A stretch of DNA of 64,000 bases from Hemileia vastatrix (Eukaryota > Basidiomycota > Pucciniomycetes > Pucciniales > Zaghouaniaceae), in NCBI GenBank assembly GCA_030280995.1, contig JASXTE010000005.1, positions 38,103,203-38,167,202 on the forward strand. Reading direction: 5' to 3'. A program made the translations under genes and the position numbers. The notes below the pieces were generated by a model. That model was not told where the DNA came from. It saw only the letters and a list, made by a program, of their open reading frames with translations, and did no database searches. Below are positions 31,320-41,597 of this stretch, piece by piece (positions within the stretch are counted from its first letter, which is position 1; the number at the start of each line of letters is the position of its first letter).

Positions 31320-33701
31320 ATGGCTTCTGGTTCTGCTATTCCTGTGGTGACTGTCAGTGGGGGGGATGGTCCTCCTTCTGTGATGGTTAGGGAGTGTGTG
31401 AGGATTAAAACTTGGGATGGTACCAAGTTTAATGGGGAGGATGTCAAGTGTTTTCTAGAGAAGTATGAAACTGCTCCTGGAGTGGATGGTGCTTCCTACC
31501 TGGACATGGTGAAGCAGATTATCTTCTTCATTGGTGATAGGTTAGTGGAGAAGGAGATTGTGGCCATGTCTGGCTACAAGAAGAGGGATTGGAAATTGCT
31601 GTGTAGGGAGATGGTGGATAGATGGGGTGTCAGGTTCACTATAATGGATCTGAACAAGGTTGTCAGTGAATGGCAATCTTATGGTGGTGTTGGTAACTTA
31701 CATAGTTACAGGAAGTTTCTGCTACAGTTTGATCCTGTGGTGGAATATTTGGTGGAAGTGGAGGAGCTGGCACATGAAAATGCTGCCAAAGATGTTTTTT
31801 GGTCTGCCCTGGCTAGAGATGTCAGGATGGATGTGTTGAAGGAGCTGTCAATAATGGAATTGATGAAGACTCTTTCTAATGGGGACCAGAAGTTGCCTGC
31901 CTTGGATAAGGTGAAGAAGGCTGTTGAGGCCCATTTGAAGTTATTGGCTGTGGACACCTATCAGGAGGGGTGTGCCAAGTATGTCAGCAAAGTCAGCGAG
32001 GCTTTGGCTGAAGAGGAAGTTAGGGAGAAGAAGGAGGAGAAAAATTTGGTGCAGGTTCCCAAACAGGAGAGGGACCCAAAGGTGGGGAAGTTGGCTGATC
32101 TTACAAAGCAGCTGCACATTTTTGTTCAGGAGGCCAAGAAGGTTAATAAGGCACCTTCTCAGCCTAGAGATTTTGAAAGGAGGGCTGGTAGGAGTGATCC
32201 TTGGGTTTGCTCTTATTGCAGTAGGAGGGGGAACAGGTCCAATGATTGTTGGGCACTGAACAGAGATGTGTCTGAAGGAAAAGTGGAGTTTGATGGCAGG
32301 GTTTTTAAGTTCCCTGATAGTTCTTTTGTGAAGCCCAGTGAGGTGCAGGCTCCTGTGGATTTGGTCAGGAGAAGGGGTGGTCTCAATCAAAGGAGGCCAA
32401 GGTTTGAGGAGATTCCTGATCAGGGGAAGTCTTCTGTTAAGGTAGATGAGGACGTCAAGGGAAAGGGAAAGGAGGTCAATAAGGTCTCTTTTTCTACTTC
32501 CTTTGGTGGTTTGGAGTTGTATTCTTGTGGTGGACAGTCAAGTGGTGAATGCTTGGCTGGTGTTTATGATGTGGAAGCAGGGAAGGTGGGAAGGCCTAAG
32601 AGCAGTTCTCAGGCCCAACCAAAGCCAAAGGCTTCAAAGGTGGATCCTAAGCTGAGTGCAGCTAGGAAGAGGTACAGCAAAGAGGAGCTGTACAAGATGC
32701 AGAAGGGTATGGCTTACATGGGCCCCCCTAGTTTTGGTGCATTGGACCTGAATGGTGAGCCAATGCCAATGGAGGTGGATTCTGACTCTGAGGAGGATGT
32801 CCCTTTGGCTTCATTGCCAAAGCCTGTTGGAGTCAGAGGTTCTGGTGAGGGATCTGGTTTGGTTCCTGTTAATGGTAAATCTGTTGGTGGTGCTGGTCCT
32901 CAAGAATCTTCTAGGACCAAGGTGGTGAAGCAAAGAGCTCACTTTGAGAGGCCAGTAGTGTCTGGTCAAGTTAATGTTATGGACTCTGTCCTGGAAAGGA
33001 TGAATCAGGTTCATGTTTCCCTATCTTATGGGGAATTGTATGCTATCAGTCCAGGGTTGGCTGATAGACAGAAAAAGTTGTTGACCAGGAGAAGAGTTTC
33101 TTCTGGTGAGGTAGAATACATTTGTGATTCTGCTGAAAAGTTTGGTGAGGGGTTTGAAACTCATTTTTCTGCTCCTCTGGGATATGTCAATGTCACTCTG
33201 AATGGCAGGGAGGCAAGGGCATTGGTGGATTCAGGTTCTCAGATAAACCTGATTTCTTCGTTTGAGGCAACTCATATGGGCCTCCCCATCAAAACTGGTA
33301 TTGGTGGGAATTTAGGAGGGATCGGTGGCCATGTCACTGAATTGGTTGGAACTTCAGAGTTTGTGAAGTTAGATGTTGGCGGAGCCTCAGGGAAGGTTCA
33401 TTTTTACATTGCTAAAGGTAATGTAAATGCAGTTTTGGGTGGGCCATTCTTGATGGATTTTCAGGCAAGAATTGGTTATCAATTTGATTTGGGAATCAGT
33501 TTGGAGTTGACTGGTGAAGATGAAAGGAGACTTCACATGAGGTTGTCATCCCCTGGAGAGGATGGTTGGGAGACCAGGCCTGGTTTATCTTCAATGTGCC
33601 AGTGCATGGACTGCTGCAGGAGAAGGAAGGAAGTGGGTGCTGCCTCTTGTTTTTTGGAGTGCGGCTCAGGCTCTATTGAGAGTCTGTCTTTTTTAGAGTA
33701 A
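31320..33701 (+). CDS. G2b Gag-protease polyprotein (ORF1), 793 aa
   Basis: The ATG at 31320 is the first in the frame (MASGSAIPVV). The N-terminal half is retrotransposon gag (WDGTKFNGEDVKCFLEKYE, then REMVDRWGVRFTIMDLN). A basic, coiled middle leads to a CCHC-type knuckle near residue 300 (CSYCSRRGNRSNDC) whose His is replaced by Asn; G2old and G3 keep the His. An acidic Ser-rich stretch follows (DSDSEEDVPLASLP near 486). The aspartic protease is at the C-terminus (LVDSGSQINLIS near 635, GGPFLMDFQARIGYQ near 710). Protease in the gag frame, separate from RT, is the layout shared by G2 and G3. The frame is fully open. It ends two codons after a slippery heptamer that would shift ribosomes into pol. 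Confidence 0.88.
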   Translation: MASGSAIPVVTVSGGDGPPSVMVRECVRIKTWDGTKFNGEDVKCFLEKYETAPGVDGASYLDMVKQIIFFIGDRLVEKEIVAMSGYKKRDWKLLCREMVDRWGVRFTIMDLNKVVSEWQSYGGVGNLHSYRKFLLQFDPVVEYLVEVEELAHENAAKDVFWSALARDVRMDVLKELSIMELMKTLSNGDQKLPALDKVKKAVEAHLKLLAVDTYQEGCAKYVSKVSEALAEEEVREKKEEKNLVQVPKQERDPKVGKLADLTKQLHIFVQEAKKVNKAPSQPRDFERRAGRSDPWVCSYCSRRGNRSNDCWALNRDVSEGKVEFDGRVFKFPDSSFVKPSEVQAPVDLVRRRGGLNQRRPRFEEIPDQGKSSVKVDEDVKGKGKEVNKVSFSTSFGGLELYSCGGQSSGECLAGVYDVEAGKVGRPKSSSQAQPKPKASKVDPKLSAARKRYSKEELYKMQKGMAYMGPPSFGALDLNGEPMPMEVDSDSEEDVPLASLPKPVGVRGSGEGSGLVPVNGKSVGGAGPQESSRTKVVKQRAHFERPVVSGQVNVMDSVLERMNQVHVSLSYGELYAISPGLADRQKKLLTRRRVSSGEVEYICDSAEKFGEGFETHFSAPLGYVNVTLNGREARALVDSGSQINLISSFEATHMGLPIKTGIGGNLGGIGGHVTELVGTSEFVKLDVGGASGKVHFYIAKGNVNAVLGGPFLMDFQARIGYQFDLGISLELTGEDERRLHMRLSSPGEDGWETRPGLSSMCQCMDCCRRRKEVGAASCFLECGSGSIESLSFLE
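33689..33695 (+). promoter_or_regulatory. Putative -1 ribosomal frameshift site, gag to pol (G2b)
   Basis: T TTT TTA in the gag frame, then GAG and the stop TAA at 33699-33701. A -1 slip enters the pol frame (codons at positions = 2 mod 3), which runs to 36439 apart from three nonsense codons. The heptamer equals a classic retroviral slippery sequence. Confidence 0.72.
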
Positions 33702-36680
33702 TGAGGGCTGATCACCCTAGTGCTACAACCTCTCCCCAAGATGAGGAAATCCCAGGTTGTAGTAGGTCAGCTCCCTTGGAGATATACCAAGTGGATTTTC
33801 AACTTTCTCTTTTTAATGTTTCTCTTCTCTGCGAGTATTAATCAAGTTTTTTATCAAGTCTCTGTTCTCTCTCAAGATTCCTAATTATTTTTAATTCAAG
33901 TTCAAAGAACAAGATTGGTTATATATCTTTATTGAAAGATATGCGTAAAAGTTTTGGGGCGGTGAGATTGGGGTCTAAAAGTAAGTCCTCCCAATTGTGC
34001 ACCGCTAGGGTTTCTGCTACACCTTTCAAAAACATTACCTGGGCCACACCTGTGAGCATTGGGGAAACCCCTGGTTATTTTTGTAGGTCAGAAGAAAACT
34101 CAAGAAAAGAAGATAAAAATTTCAAGATAATTCATGAAAATCAAGAAAAAAATCTGAAGATAATGAAGAAAGAAGATGCAAAATATTTTTGTGAAGATCG
34201 TCAAGATCTATTTTTGGGCCTCCAGCATGAGGGTAAACTGCAAAATTTTAGAAGATGTGATTCAGAAGATGAATCAAGATTTGAAGATTTGGAAGTTGGA
34301 AGTGAGGATGAAGATGTGGGATTGCGGAAAATTTTTGGAGTGGTGAGATTGGGGTGTAAAAGTAAGTCCTCCCAATTGTGCACCACTAGGGTTTCTTCTA
34401 CACCTTTCAAAAACATTACCTTGGCCACACATGTGAGCAATGGGTAAACCCTTGGTTTTTGTTCCAGGTCTGGTGGTGAAGATTTCCTGAAGATCCCTCA
34501 AGTTGAATGTGGAGCGGCAAAGTATAAGAAGGTAGCACAGAAGATTAGGCCTGTCAATGAGCCTATGCCTGTGGGCTTGAATCCACCCTTGAAGAGACCT
34601 CCTTTGTCGAGAGATATGTACTGTACTCCTTTGGTAAAGAATCCTCCAGAATTTATAGAGACGGCTAGGGTGACCATGGAAAGGTTGAAAGTTGTTAATT
34701 TGGGTCCTGATGGGTGGTTGTCTGAAGAAGAAAAGAAGTTGTTGTTGCACATTGTTGTGCTAAGGGAAAAAGCTGCGGCGTTTGTTGAGGAGGAAAGGGG
34801 TGTATTGTAGCACTCTTATGGGGAACCTTACTTGATTCTTGTGGTTTGCCATGAACCTTGGAAAATCAAACCTATTCCGATTCCAGCCGCTATTAGAGAG
34901 GACTTTGTAGAGATTGTTAGGGAAAGAGTCAGGACTGGGTTATACAAACAATCGACTTCCAGCTACTCAAGTCTGGTTTTCTGCGTAAAAAAGCAGAATG
35001 GAAAGTTGAGGGTGGTTCATGATCTTAGAGCCTTGAATAGAGTCACTATTAAGGACGCTGGTATGCCACAAAGTGCAGAGGATTTTGTTGAAGCTTTTGC
35101 TGGAAGGGTGTGCTATGGTTTGGGTGATATTATGGGTGGTTATGATGAGAGGGAACTACATACAGATTCAAGGCCTCTCACAACTTTTGAGACTCCTTTG
35201 GGAAGATTTCAGCTCACTAGGTTGCCTCAAGGAGCAACTAATTCAGTGGCAGTTTATCAAGCACAGATGGCTTGGATTTTGCACGATGAAGTTCCTACTC
35301 ATGCTGGTATTTTTATTGATGATGGTGGAATTAAAGGACCATCCACTGATTATGGTAATGAGGTGTTAGCGGAGAACCCTGGCATAAGGAGGCTTGTGTG
35401 GGAATATGCAATAACTCTAGAGAGAGTGTTGTTCAGGATTGAAGAGGCTGGTTTGACCATTTCAGGGTCAAAATTCTGTTGTTGTGTTCCTGCTTTGGAA
35501 ATTCTGGGTCATGTAGTATGTAAAGAGGGAAGGATTATGGCAAAGAAGAAGTTTAATAAAATTCAGTCATGGCCAAGGCCTAAATATACTACTGAAGTCA
35601 GGGGATTTTTGGGTGTATGTGTATATGTCAGGATTTTTATTAAGGATTTTTCTTTGTTGGCTTCACCTTTAAGGAAGTTGACCAGAAAAGATGCAGATTG
35701 GGAATGGACTGAAGAGTGTGAAGAGGCTTTTCAGAAGTTGAAAAAGGTTGTTTGTGAAGATATTGTTCTTCACAAGTTGGATTATGGTGTTGGTGCTGGA
35801 AAAATTTATCTGGCAGTGGACTCAAGTTATATTGCTGCTGATTCTGTTTTGTCTCAGGAGGATAAGACTGGGAGGGTCAGGCCAGAAAGATATGAGTCTG
35901 TGATGTTTAATGAGGTGGAATCTAGGTATTCTCAACCTAAGTTGGAATTGTGTGGTGTAGCTAAAATTTTAAAGAAGCTACAGACGGTTTTGTGGGGGCA
36001 GCATTTTGAGCTGCAGGTGGATGCAAAATCTTTGGTTCAGATTATCAATACAACTAGTCTTCCAAATGCTCCAATGACTAGGTGGGTATCATTTATTCAA
36101 CATTTTTCTTTTGACCTGGTACACAAACCAGGTAAAACTTTTACTATGCCTGATGGATTATCAAGGAGGCCACCTACAGATAAAAATTCTGAGGCTGAAG
36201 AGTTTGATGAGGATGTTCCAGTGGTTAGGGCCAGCACAAAGGGTGCTGAAGATTTTTCTGACCTCCCCAAAGAGGCTAAACTGGCTGGATCTGATCTTGA
36301 TTCTGGTGATCAGGATGTTTTTGTTGATGAAGATGGAGTTGTTGTTTGGGACAGCTCAAATTTGGAAAAGGGTGTTTTTGTTAGTGAACTGGATTCTCAC
36401 AAGGTTCAGTGGAAAGAGAAGGATGTGCCAAAAATTTAAGGATTGGTGTCCTGGTTAGGCTGCTCAATTGGCTCATGTTCATACTGGTAATTTTGATGAC
36501 AGAATTGTACCCTTGGATGTGGTGTTGTTGGAATTTGAAGATGAGACCTGGGGTCAGTCTGGGTTTTATTTTATTTTGGTGGAATATCTGTTGACCTTGG
36601 AGAGGCCAGATAGTTGTGATGATGATACTTGGTTGGCAATCAAGAAGAAGAGTCCTGCATTTTATGTGTCAGGAAGGCGG
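33689..36680 (+). pseudogene. G2b pol, first part: linker, RT, RNaseH, start of integrase
   Basis: One frame from the slippery site to 36439, interrupted by TAA (33839), TAA (34445) and TAG (34808). A frameshift and another stop lie near 36437-36455. The RT core is at about 34832-35640, with FIDD in GIFIDDGGIKGP near 35310 in place of the usual YxDD. RNaseH starts near 35800 (AVDSSY). The N-terminal linker holds two diverged direct copies of about 145 bp (33947-34090, 34331-34470; VRLGSKSKSSQLCT and VRLGCKSKSSQLCT). Hairpin-motif copies lie in coding sequence at 34219-34240 (LQHEGKL) and 36262-36283 (LPKEAKL). The frame is cut at 36680 by G3. Because it carries nonsense codons, this copy would need a helper element. 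Confidence 0.87.
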
Positions 36681-37804
36681 TATGGTAAGGTAAACTCTTA
36701 CAGTCGCCTTGCTGTAAGCAGAATCCGGAGGAGATATGTGGATTTAGCTGAAAACCCCGTCCTTCCAATAAAATAACAAAGTAGGTGTTCTAAATCACTA
36801 AGCTAACCAATCTACTTAGATCTGATTAATAAAAATAATGAAACTCTAAAATAATTAACGCTTATTGAGATTTAATGAAAGTGGCTGTTGATAAAGAAAT
36901 ACTGATAACAACAATTAAGGTGTACCAGTGAAAGATCTGAAAAGATTGACTTTTATGTTTTTATAATAATTTGAATTTTTATGAGACAGCAATAATCAAG
37001 TCCCAGCGACGAAGACCTTTCTAAAGATACCCTGTATGAAGTGTTATTTAAACTGTTGAATTGTATTTCTAAGATGTTATGTAAAAAAAATAATAATGTT
37101 ATAAGGGTATTACAAGTTATTTTAATTTGTTGAGTAATAAAAAATGAGACTGTGGTGGTTAAAGATTAAGCTGTATGATGTGTCTCCCTCTCTCAATTTC
37201 GAGTTTGAGAAGCGCTTAAGTATTCCTAGTCACGTGCCTAAGTTTTCCCCTCCAGAGCTCTTCCAGAGTCAATCCAGAGCCCGTACGGAGTCCGTATGGA
37301 GTCCGTACGGAGTCAAAGCGGAGTCCGTACGGACTTCCGGACTCAATTTAGAACCTTAAAACCATAATAAAAAATCTAGAAAAATTACACATAATAGAGC
37401 TACTTCCCCTTTACCTACCAAACTAATTTTCGTAGTCTGCGCAGCTCTAATTATCCCGTGAAAATTCATCAAAGTTAAGTAATTTTTGAAAAACGTAAAT
37501 ATTTCTATAAAACTTTAAAATTCATTTAAAAATATAAGAAAAATAGTAAAAATTCTGGGAAAATTTCCCAAGGTTCTTGAGTGACTCGACTTAATACTTA
37601 CAAATTTTTCAGACCGTAAAAATAAGTTTTCTCCGCAAAATAAATTGTTTTTTGTAGGCATTTGCTCGTGACCAATTTCTCCATATTTAAAACTCAAATA
37701 AATTAAATAAAACCCTTTTATAAAAAAATAATAATGCCAATCTTGCACGCCGTAATAACTTCATTTACGTACTTAGGTGCCGTACTAAACTTTAGGCTAC
37801 CACA
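36681..37804 (-). repeat. G3 3' LTR, 1124 bp
   Basis: On the minus strand it begins TGTGGTAGCC and ends CTTACCATA, i.e. TG...TA rather than TG...CA. It contains a cluster of CCGTACGG palindromes at 37283-37345 (GTCCGTACGGA units). Confidence 0.93.
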
Positions 37805-37816
37805 TCCTCCCTCCAA
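37805..37816 (-). other. G3 polypurine tract
   Basis: On the minus strand TTGGAGGGAGGA directly precedes the LTR start. The same 12 bases precede the G2b 3' LTR (55117-55128). Confidence 0.82.
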
Positions 37817-37927
37817 TCGAGAATGTCCCCATTCTTATAACTTTGCATAAGTGGTTGAGCACAATATTCATCTTTAACCTTCAACCACCATCTTCTTTAA
37901 TCAACTAAAAAATTCATCTTCATCAAT

Positions 37928-38621
37928 ATGTCTTCCAAAGAACTTGTCGCTCCATGTGAACTCTGCGCTCGATACCAGGTACCTTGTTTAATGTCCAACC
38001 CTAATCTTCCTGGCAGAACAGCTTGCGACTTATGCCGTGTGAAAAAAGTCAAATGCAACCGGCCAATAGTTCCTTCTAAAACAAACGTATATTTAGGACC
38101 AGCAGCTCTCCCTGATCCCTCAACTTCTAAAAAGCGATCCAAAATTCCTGTCTTCTTAAAACGAATAAGAACAAAAACAGCTTCAAAAGTTCAATCTTCA
38201 TCAACGGATCCCGGCCTAATTTTGCCTTCACAAGATCCTAATCCTATAACGCCAGTACCCCCAACTAACTTTGCTGAGACTATGTTTCCTGGCTCTAAAT
38301 GTAAGACCCTATTTATCTTACTAAAAAAAAACTTTTAATCAAAATTGACTAAACCTATGACTTAATAACATATTTGAACTTCTAGCTGTCGAAATAACCA
38401 ACACTGATGATGTTGGTAGAGTGAAGACGGACTATATCAATCATTACCCAAATTTTCATCGCTATCTTTTTCTTGACTTTACTAATGAGTTGAAACGAAA
38501 AATGCTGGCCTATTTTCAAGAAACTCCAGCTAATAACCATGAATACCTCATGAAAAGAAGAATTTTAATGCAAAGCTTTGATAATGATGTTGAACAATTT
38601 CAAAGAAATTATCTTTTCTAA
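37928..38621 (+). CDS. G3 antisense gene B: permuted Zn2Cys6-like protein, 202 aa
   Basis: It lies on the strand opposite to G3's own genes, between the 3' LTR and the hairpin arrays. Exon 1 is 37928-38300, intron 38301-38385 (85 nt, GTAAGA...TTCTAG) and exon 2 38386-38621; the join is in frame. The N-terminus has Cx2Cx6C (CELCARYQVPC), 12 residues, then Cx2Cx6C with the basic CDLCRVKKVKC signature. A Gal4-type cluster has the basic half first; here it is second. A basic, Ser/Pro-rich linker (KKRSKIPVFLKRIRTKT) precedes a helical C-terminal segment. The G2b homologue (54440-55110) has the same spacing, and its intron is in a comparable place. DNA- or RNA-binding is likely from the motif; the role is unknown. 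The promoter is probably in or next to the LTR, read in antisense. Confidence 0.75.
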
Positions 38622-39217
38622 CAGTATAACTTGATAAAATTTTGTTTTTGCTTGGTCTTCTTAAACTTTCAACATAAATGATGTTTTCTTTCTTCTCTGG
38701 CTTGATATAACATAAAATAAAATAAAATAAATCTTGTGATGATTCCACTACTGAGAGCAAGGTTTGAATCCCTTCAGACTCCCATATACCAGTCTTCCTT
38801 CTTGTCACAGCATTGAGAGAGTGGATCTTCCTATGAGCCGAATACTCCTGATTCCAACCTCATAGGGCCCCCCACTGAGCCGAATTCTATGATTCTAATC
38901 TCGCCATAAGGTTCTCCAAGCTCCACACCAAAAAAAAAAAAATGGCCTAACTATGAGGCACTAAAAAAAAATCATTCCCTAAAATCCAACTACCATCCTA
39001 ACTTCTGATTCCTTCATCACAATTTTCAAACTTTGCTATACAGCAAACCCATAAAATACTTTTGCCAGGCTTCCAATAATAATTTTAACTTTAGACCATG
39101 TTAAAGCGCCACAAATTTTACCTAATTAACCATTATGCTTTCTTTAGCATCATCACCACCTAAAATTTTAACCTCCTAAAGCTTATCAGCACCCATTTCC
39201 AGAAATGATTGAATAAT
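38622..39217. other. G3 spacer between gene B and hairpin array
   Basis: No coding frame and no clear motif. It contains two similar GAGCCGAAT...GATTC stretches near 38836 and 38878. Confidence 0.4.
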
Positions 39218-40110
39218 CAGTTTAGAGTCTTAGTGGACAGTGATAAATTAAAAGATTGAATTGAGTTATCCAAACAAGATTGACATTCCAATTTAAAGTC
39301 TTGGCAGACCAAACATATAATCGATTGCCAGTTTATGGTCTTGGTGGACCAAAGATCGTTTAAGTGCATAAATATCTTGATATATTCCCAAGTAAGGCCT
39401 AGGCTTGACCAAAGATTGAATAAATTTGATAATCCAGTTTAATGTCATAGTGGACCAAACATTTGATCGACAAGTAATCCAGTATAAGGCCATAGTGGTC
39501 CAATGAATGTTGAATTATCCTGCAGATATTAATTTTCCAGTTTAAAGTCATAGTGGACTAAACAATGAATGAACTACCAGTTTAAAGTCATGGTGGACCA
39601 AACATTTAACAGATAAGAAATCGTGTTTAAGGTCTTGGTGGACCTAACACTTGATAATAGTCCAGTTTAAGGTCTTGGTGGACCTAACGTTTGATAACAC
39701 TCCAGTTTAAGGTCTTGGTGGACCTAACATTTGATTTATATAAAAAAATCCATCTCCAAAAATATCCATAAAATCTTGAACATCCTTGAAATTCAGTTTA
39801 AAGTCTTGAAGGACTAACAGCTCCAATATAAAATCTTTAATGACAGTCTTGAAAATTAGCCAGTTTAAAGTCTTGGAGGACTAACGGCTCGAAAATTTGT
39901 ATAAAACCCTTAAGGAAAGTCTTGAACAGTAGCCAGTTTAAAGTCTTAGAGGACTAACAGATCCAAAATACGTGTAAAAAAACCTTAAAGAATGTCTTGA
40001 ACAGTAGCCAGTTTAAAGTCTTGGAGGACTAACAGATCCAAAATACGTGTAAAAAAAAACCTTAAAGAATGTCTTGAACAGTAGCCAGTTTAAAGTCTTG
40101 GAGGACTAAC
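39218..40110 (-). repeat. G3 hairpin-motif array, about 15 copies
   Basis: On the genomic (minus) strand each unit reads stem, six-base loop, complementary stem, TTAAACTGG. Examples: AGGTC, CACCAA, GACCT; TGGTC, CACCAA, GACCA; AGTC, CACTAT, GACT; AGTC, CTCCAA, GACT. Stem bases change in pairs while loop and tail stay. Spacing is irregular (about 37-85 bp). Confidence 0.85.
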
Positions 40111-40250
40111 AGATGTCTTGAAGTAAAATCCCATAGGTATTGAGTTCCCCTAGACCCTGTTTCCTGTCTAAACTATATGAATAAAACTAAAAAGAATGAA
40201 AACTAAAAAAAATAAAACTAAGAAATATAATAATAATTTTGATTTAATTA

Positions 40251-40496
40251 ATTAATTTTAATTTTTTTTTTTTTTTTTTTTTTTTATATTATTTTTATAT
40301 TATTATTATTATTATTATTATTTTTATTATTTAATTTATTTTTAATTTATTTTTATATTTATTTTTATTATTATTATTATTATTATTTTTTTTTTTATTT
40401 TTATTTTATTTTTATTTTTATTTTTTTTTATTTTTTTTATTTTTTATTTTATTTTTATTTTTATTTTTTTATTTTTATTTTTTTTTTTTTAATTTT

Positions 40497-40535
<39 letters not shown>

Positions 40536-40650
40536 ATTTAAAATAAAAGATTTTAGAAAAGATAGTTTTGAAATAAAAGTTAAAATTTAATTTTAAAGAA
40601 AGATAAAAAAAAGTACTAAAAAAAAAAAATTTTTAAATAAAATTTTAAAA
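40251..40650. repeat. Low-complexity T/A tract in the G3 3' module
   Basis: Poly-T with ATT and TTTTTA runs on the plus strand, so A-rich in G3 RNA. G2b has a shorter T-rich stretch at the equivalent place (51920-52080). Confidence 0.9.
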
Positions 40651-40720
40651 GATGCCCCCCGGCCATTTGATGAGCCGTACCCTCGACATCATACCCACAT
40701 CCAAGTGCAACTTGATGTGG
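40651..40720 (-). other. G3 type-III stem-loop
   Basis: On the G3 strand CCACATC pairs with GATGTGG around a TGCACTT core. A second stem then encloses the conserved CTCATCAA loop. Homologous to G2b 51646-51715 and 51840-51909. Confidence 0.6.
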
Positions 40721-40789
40721 TTACACAATTTTAAGAAATTGAAAAGAAAAGAAAATAAATGAAAGTTTTTAGAAGATAATTTTTATAAT

Positions 40790-40851
40790 GATGATCACTG
40801 GGTGGGCTCCCTCCAATTTATAAAAATGATTAGAGACCACCAGTGAGCATC
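40790..40851 (-). other. G3 type-IV stem-loop
   Basis: GATGATCACTGG (40790-40801) pairs with CCAGTGAGCATC (40840-40851). Inner TGGGCTCCC pairs partly with the opposite strand. Homologous to G2b 51409-51464. Confidence 0.65.
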
Positions 40852-40980
40852 ACCTTTACAATAATTCATAATATATATTAAAGAAGAGAAATCACAATCT
40901 AACATATAAAAAATCAAAAACAAAATAAAATAAAAAGAATCTTGAATCCGGCGTTGAGAGCGGTGTCTCTTGATTCGTTC

Positions 40981-41003
40981 CAGTTTATAGTCTTAGTGGA
41001 CTT
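40981..41003 (-). other. Single hairpin motif in G3
   Basis: Stem AGTC, loop CACTAA, stem GACT, tail ATAAACTGG on the minus strand. Confidence 0.7.
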
Positions 41004-41069
41004 CCTAAAATTAAAAGACAAAGCCAGGATTCAACTAGAAAAAGGGAAAATTTTGGAAACGAACATTAT

Positions 41070-41110
41070 GGGGTAATTGTGTATAGAGCAGCCAGCCCAT
41101 CAATTACCCC
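41070..41110 (-). other. G3 type-II stem-loop
   Basis: GGGGTAATTG (41070-41079) and CAATTACCCC (41101-41110) form a perfect 10-bp stem. On the G3 strand the loop contains ATGGGCTGGCTGCTCTAT. G2b has the same loop with a compensated stem (GGGGTAACTG / CAGTTACCCC). Confidence 0.78.
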
Positions 41111-41327
41111 CACACTTGCCAATATTAAATTAAGAAGGTTCCCCTGTGAACACTTCTTCCAATAAATTTTTAAAAAGTTTTCCAACACTATCTTCACCCA
41201 TATTTTAAGAATTTTAAGTTTTCGAAAATTTCAAAGAAGGTCTTCTTGCATTTCGTTAAGTTTCGTCACAGTTTCGTTGACCATATACAGTGTAACGATA
41301 GTAAAGTATTTTGATAAAAAAAGAAGA

Positions 41328-41597
41328 TAGTTTATCCTCGTTGCGGAGGTCGTCATAAGATTTTTATAAACATCATAGTTTATCCTCATTGCGGAGGTAT
41401 AAATTTAATAAAAGTCATTAAAATTGTAGTTTATCCTCATTTCGGAGTTGATAAAATTTAAGAAATTTCATAGTTTATCCTCATTGCGGAGGAATCCATA
41501 AAATTTCGTAGATATCATAGTTTATCCTCATTGCGGATGAATACATAAAATTTGATAAATGTCATTAAAATTGTAGTTTACCCTCATTTCGGAGTTA
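41328..41597 (-). repeat. G3 hairpin-motif array next to integrase, six copies
   Basis: Units on the minus strand: stem CCTC, loop CGCAAT (also CGCAAC, CGAAAT), stem GAGG, tail ATAAACTA. Starts near 41328, 41376, 41428, 41468, 41518 and 41575. Confidence 0.85.

Noticed and set aside
39218..40110. CRISPR-like spaced direct repeats
   Set aside because: Repeats are imperfect, spacing is irregular, the host is eukaryotic, and the same motif occurs inside pol and in other elements.
40251..40650. Regulatory or centromere-like T-rich DNA
   Set aside because: It is simple low complexity inside the G3 3' module; nothing supports a specific role.
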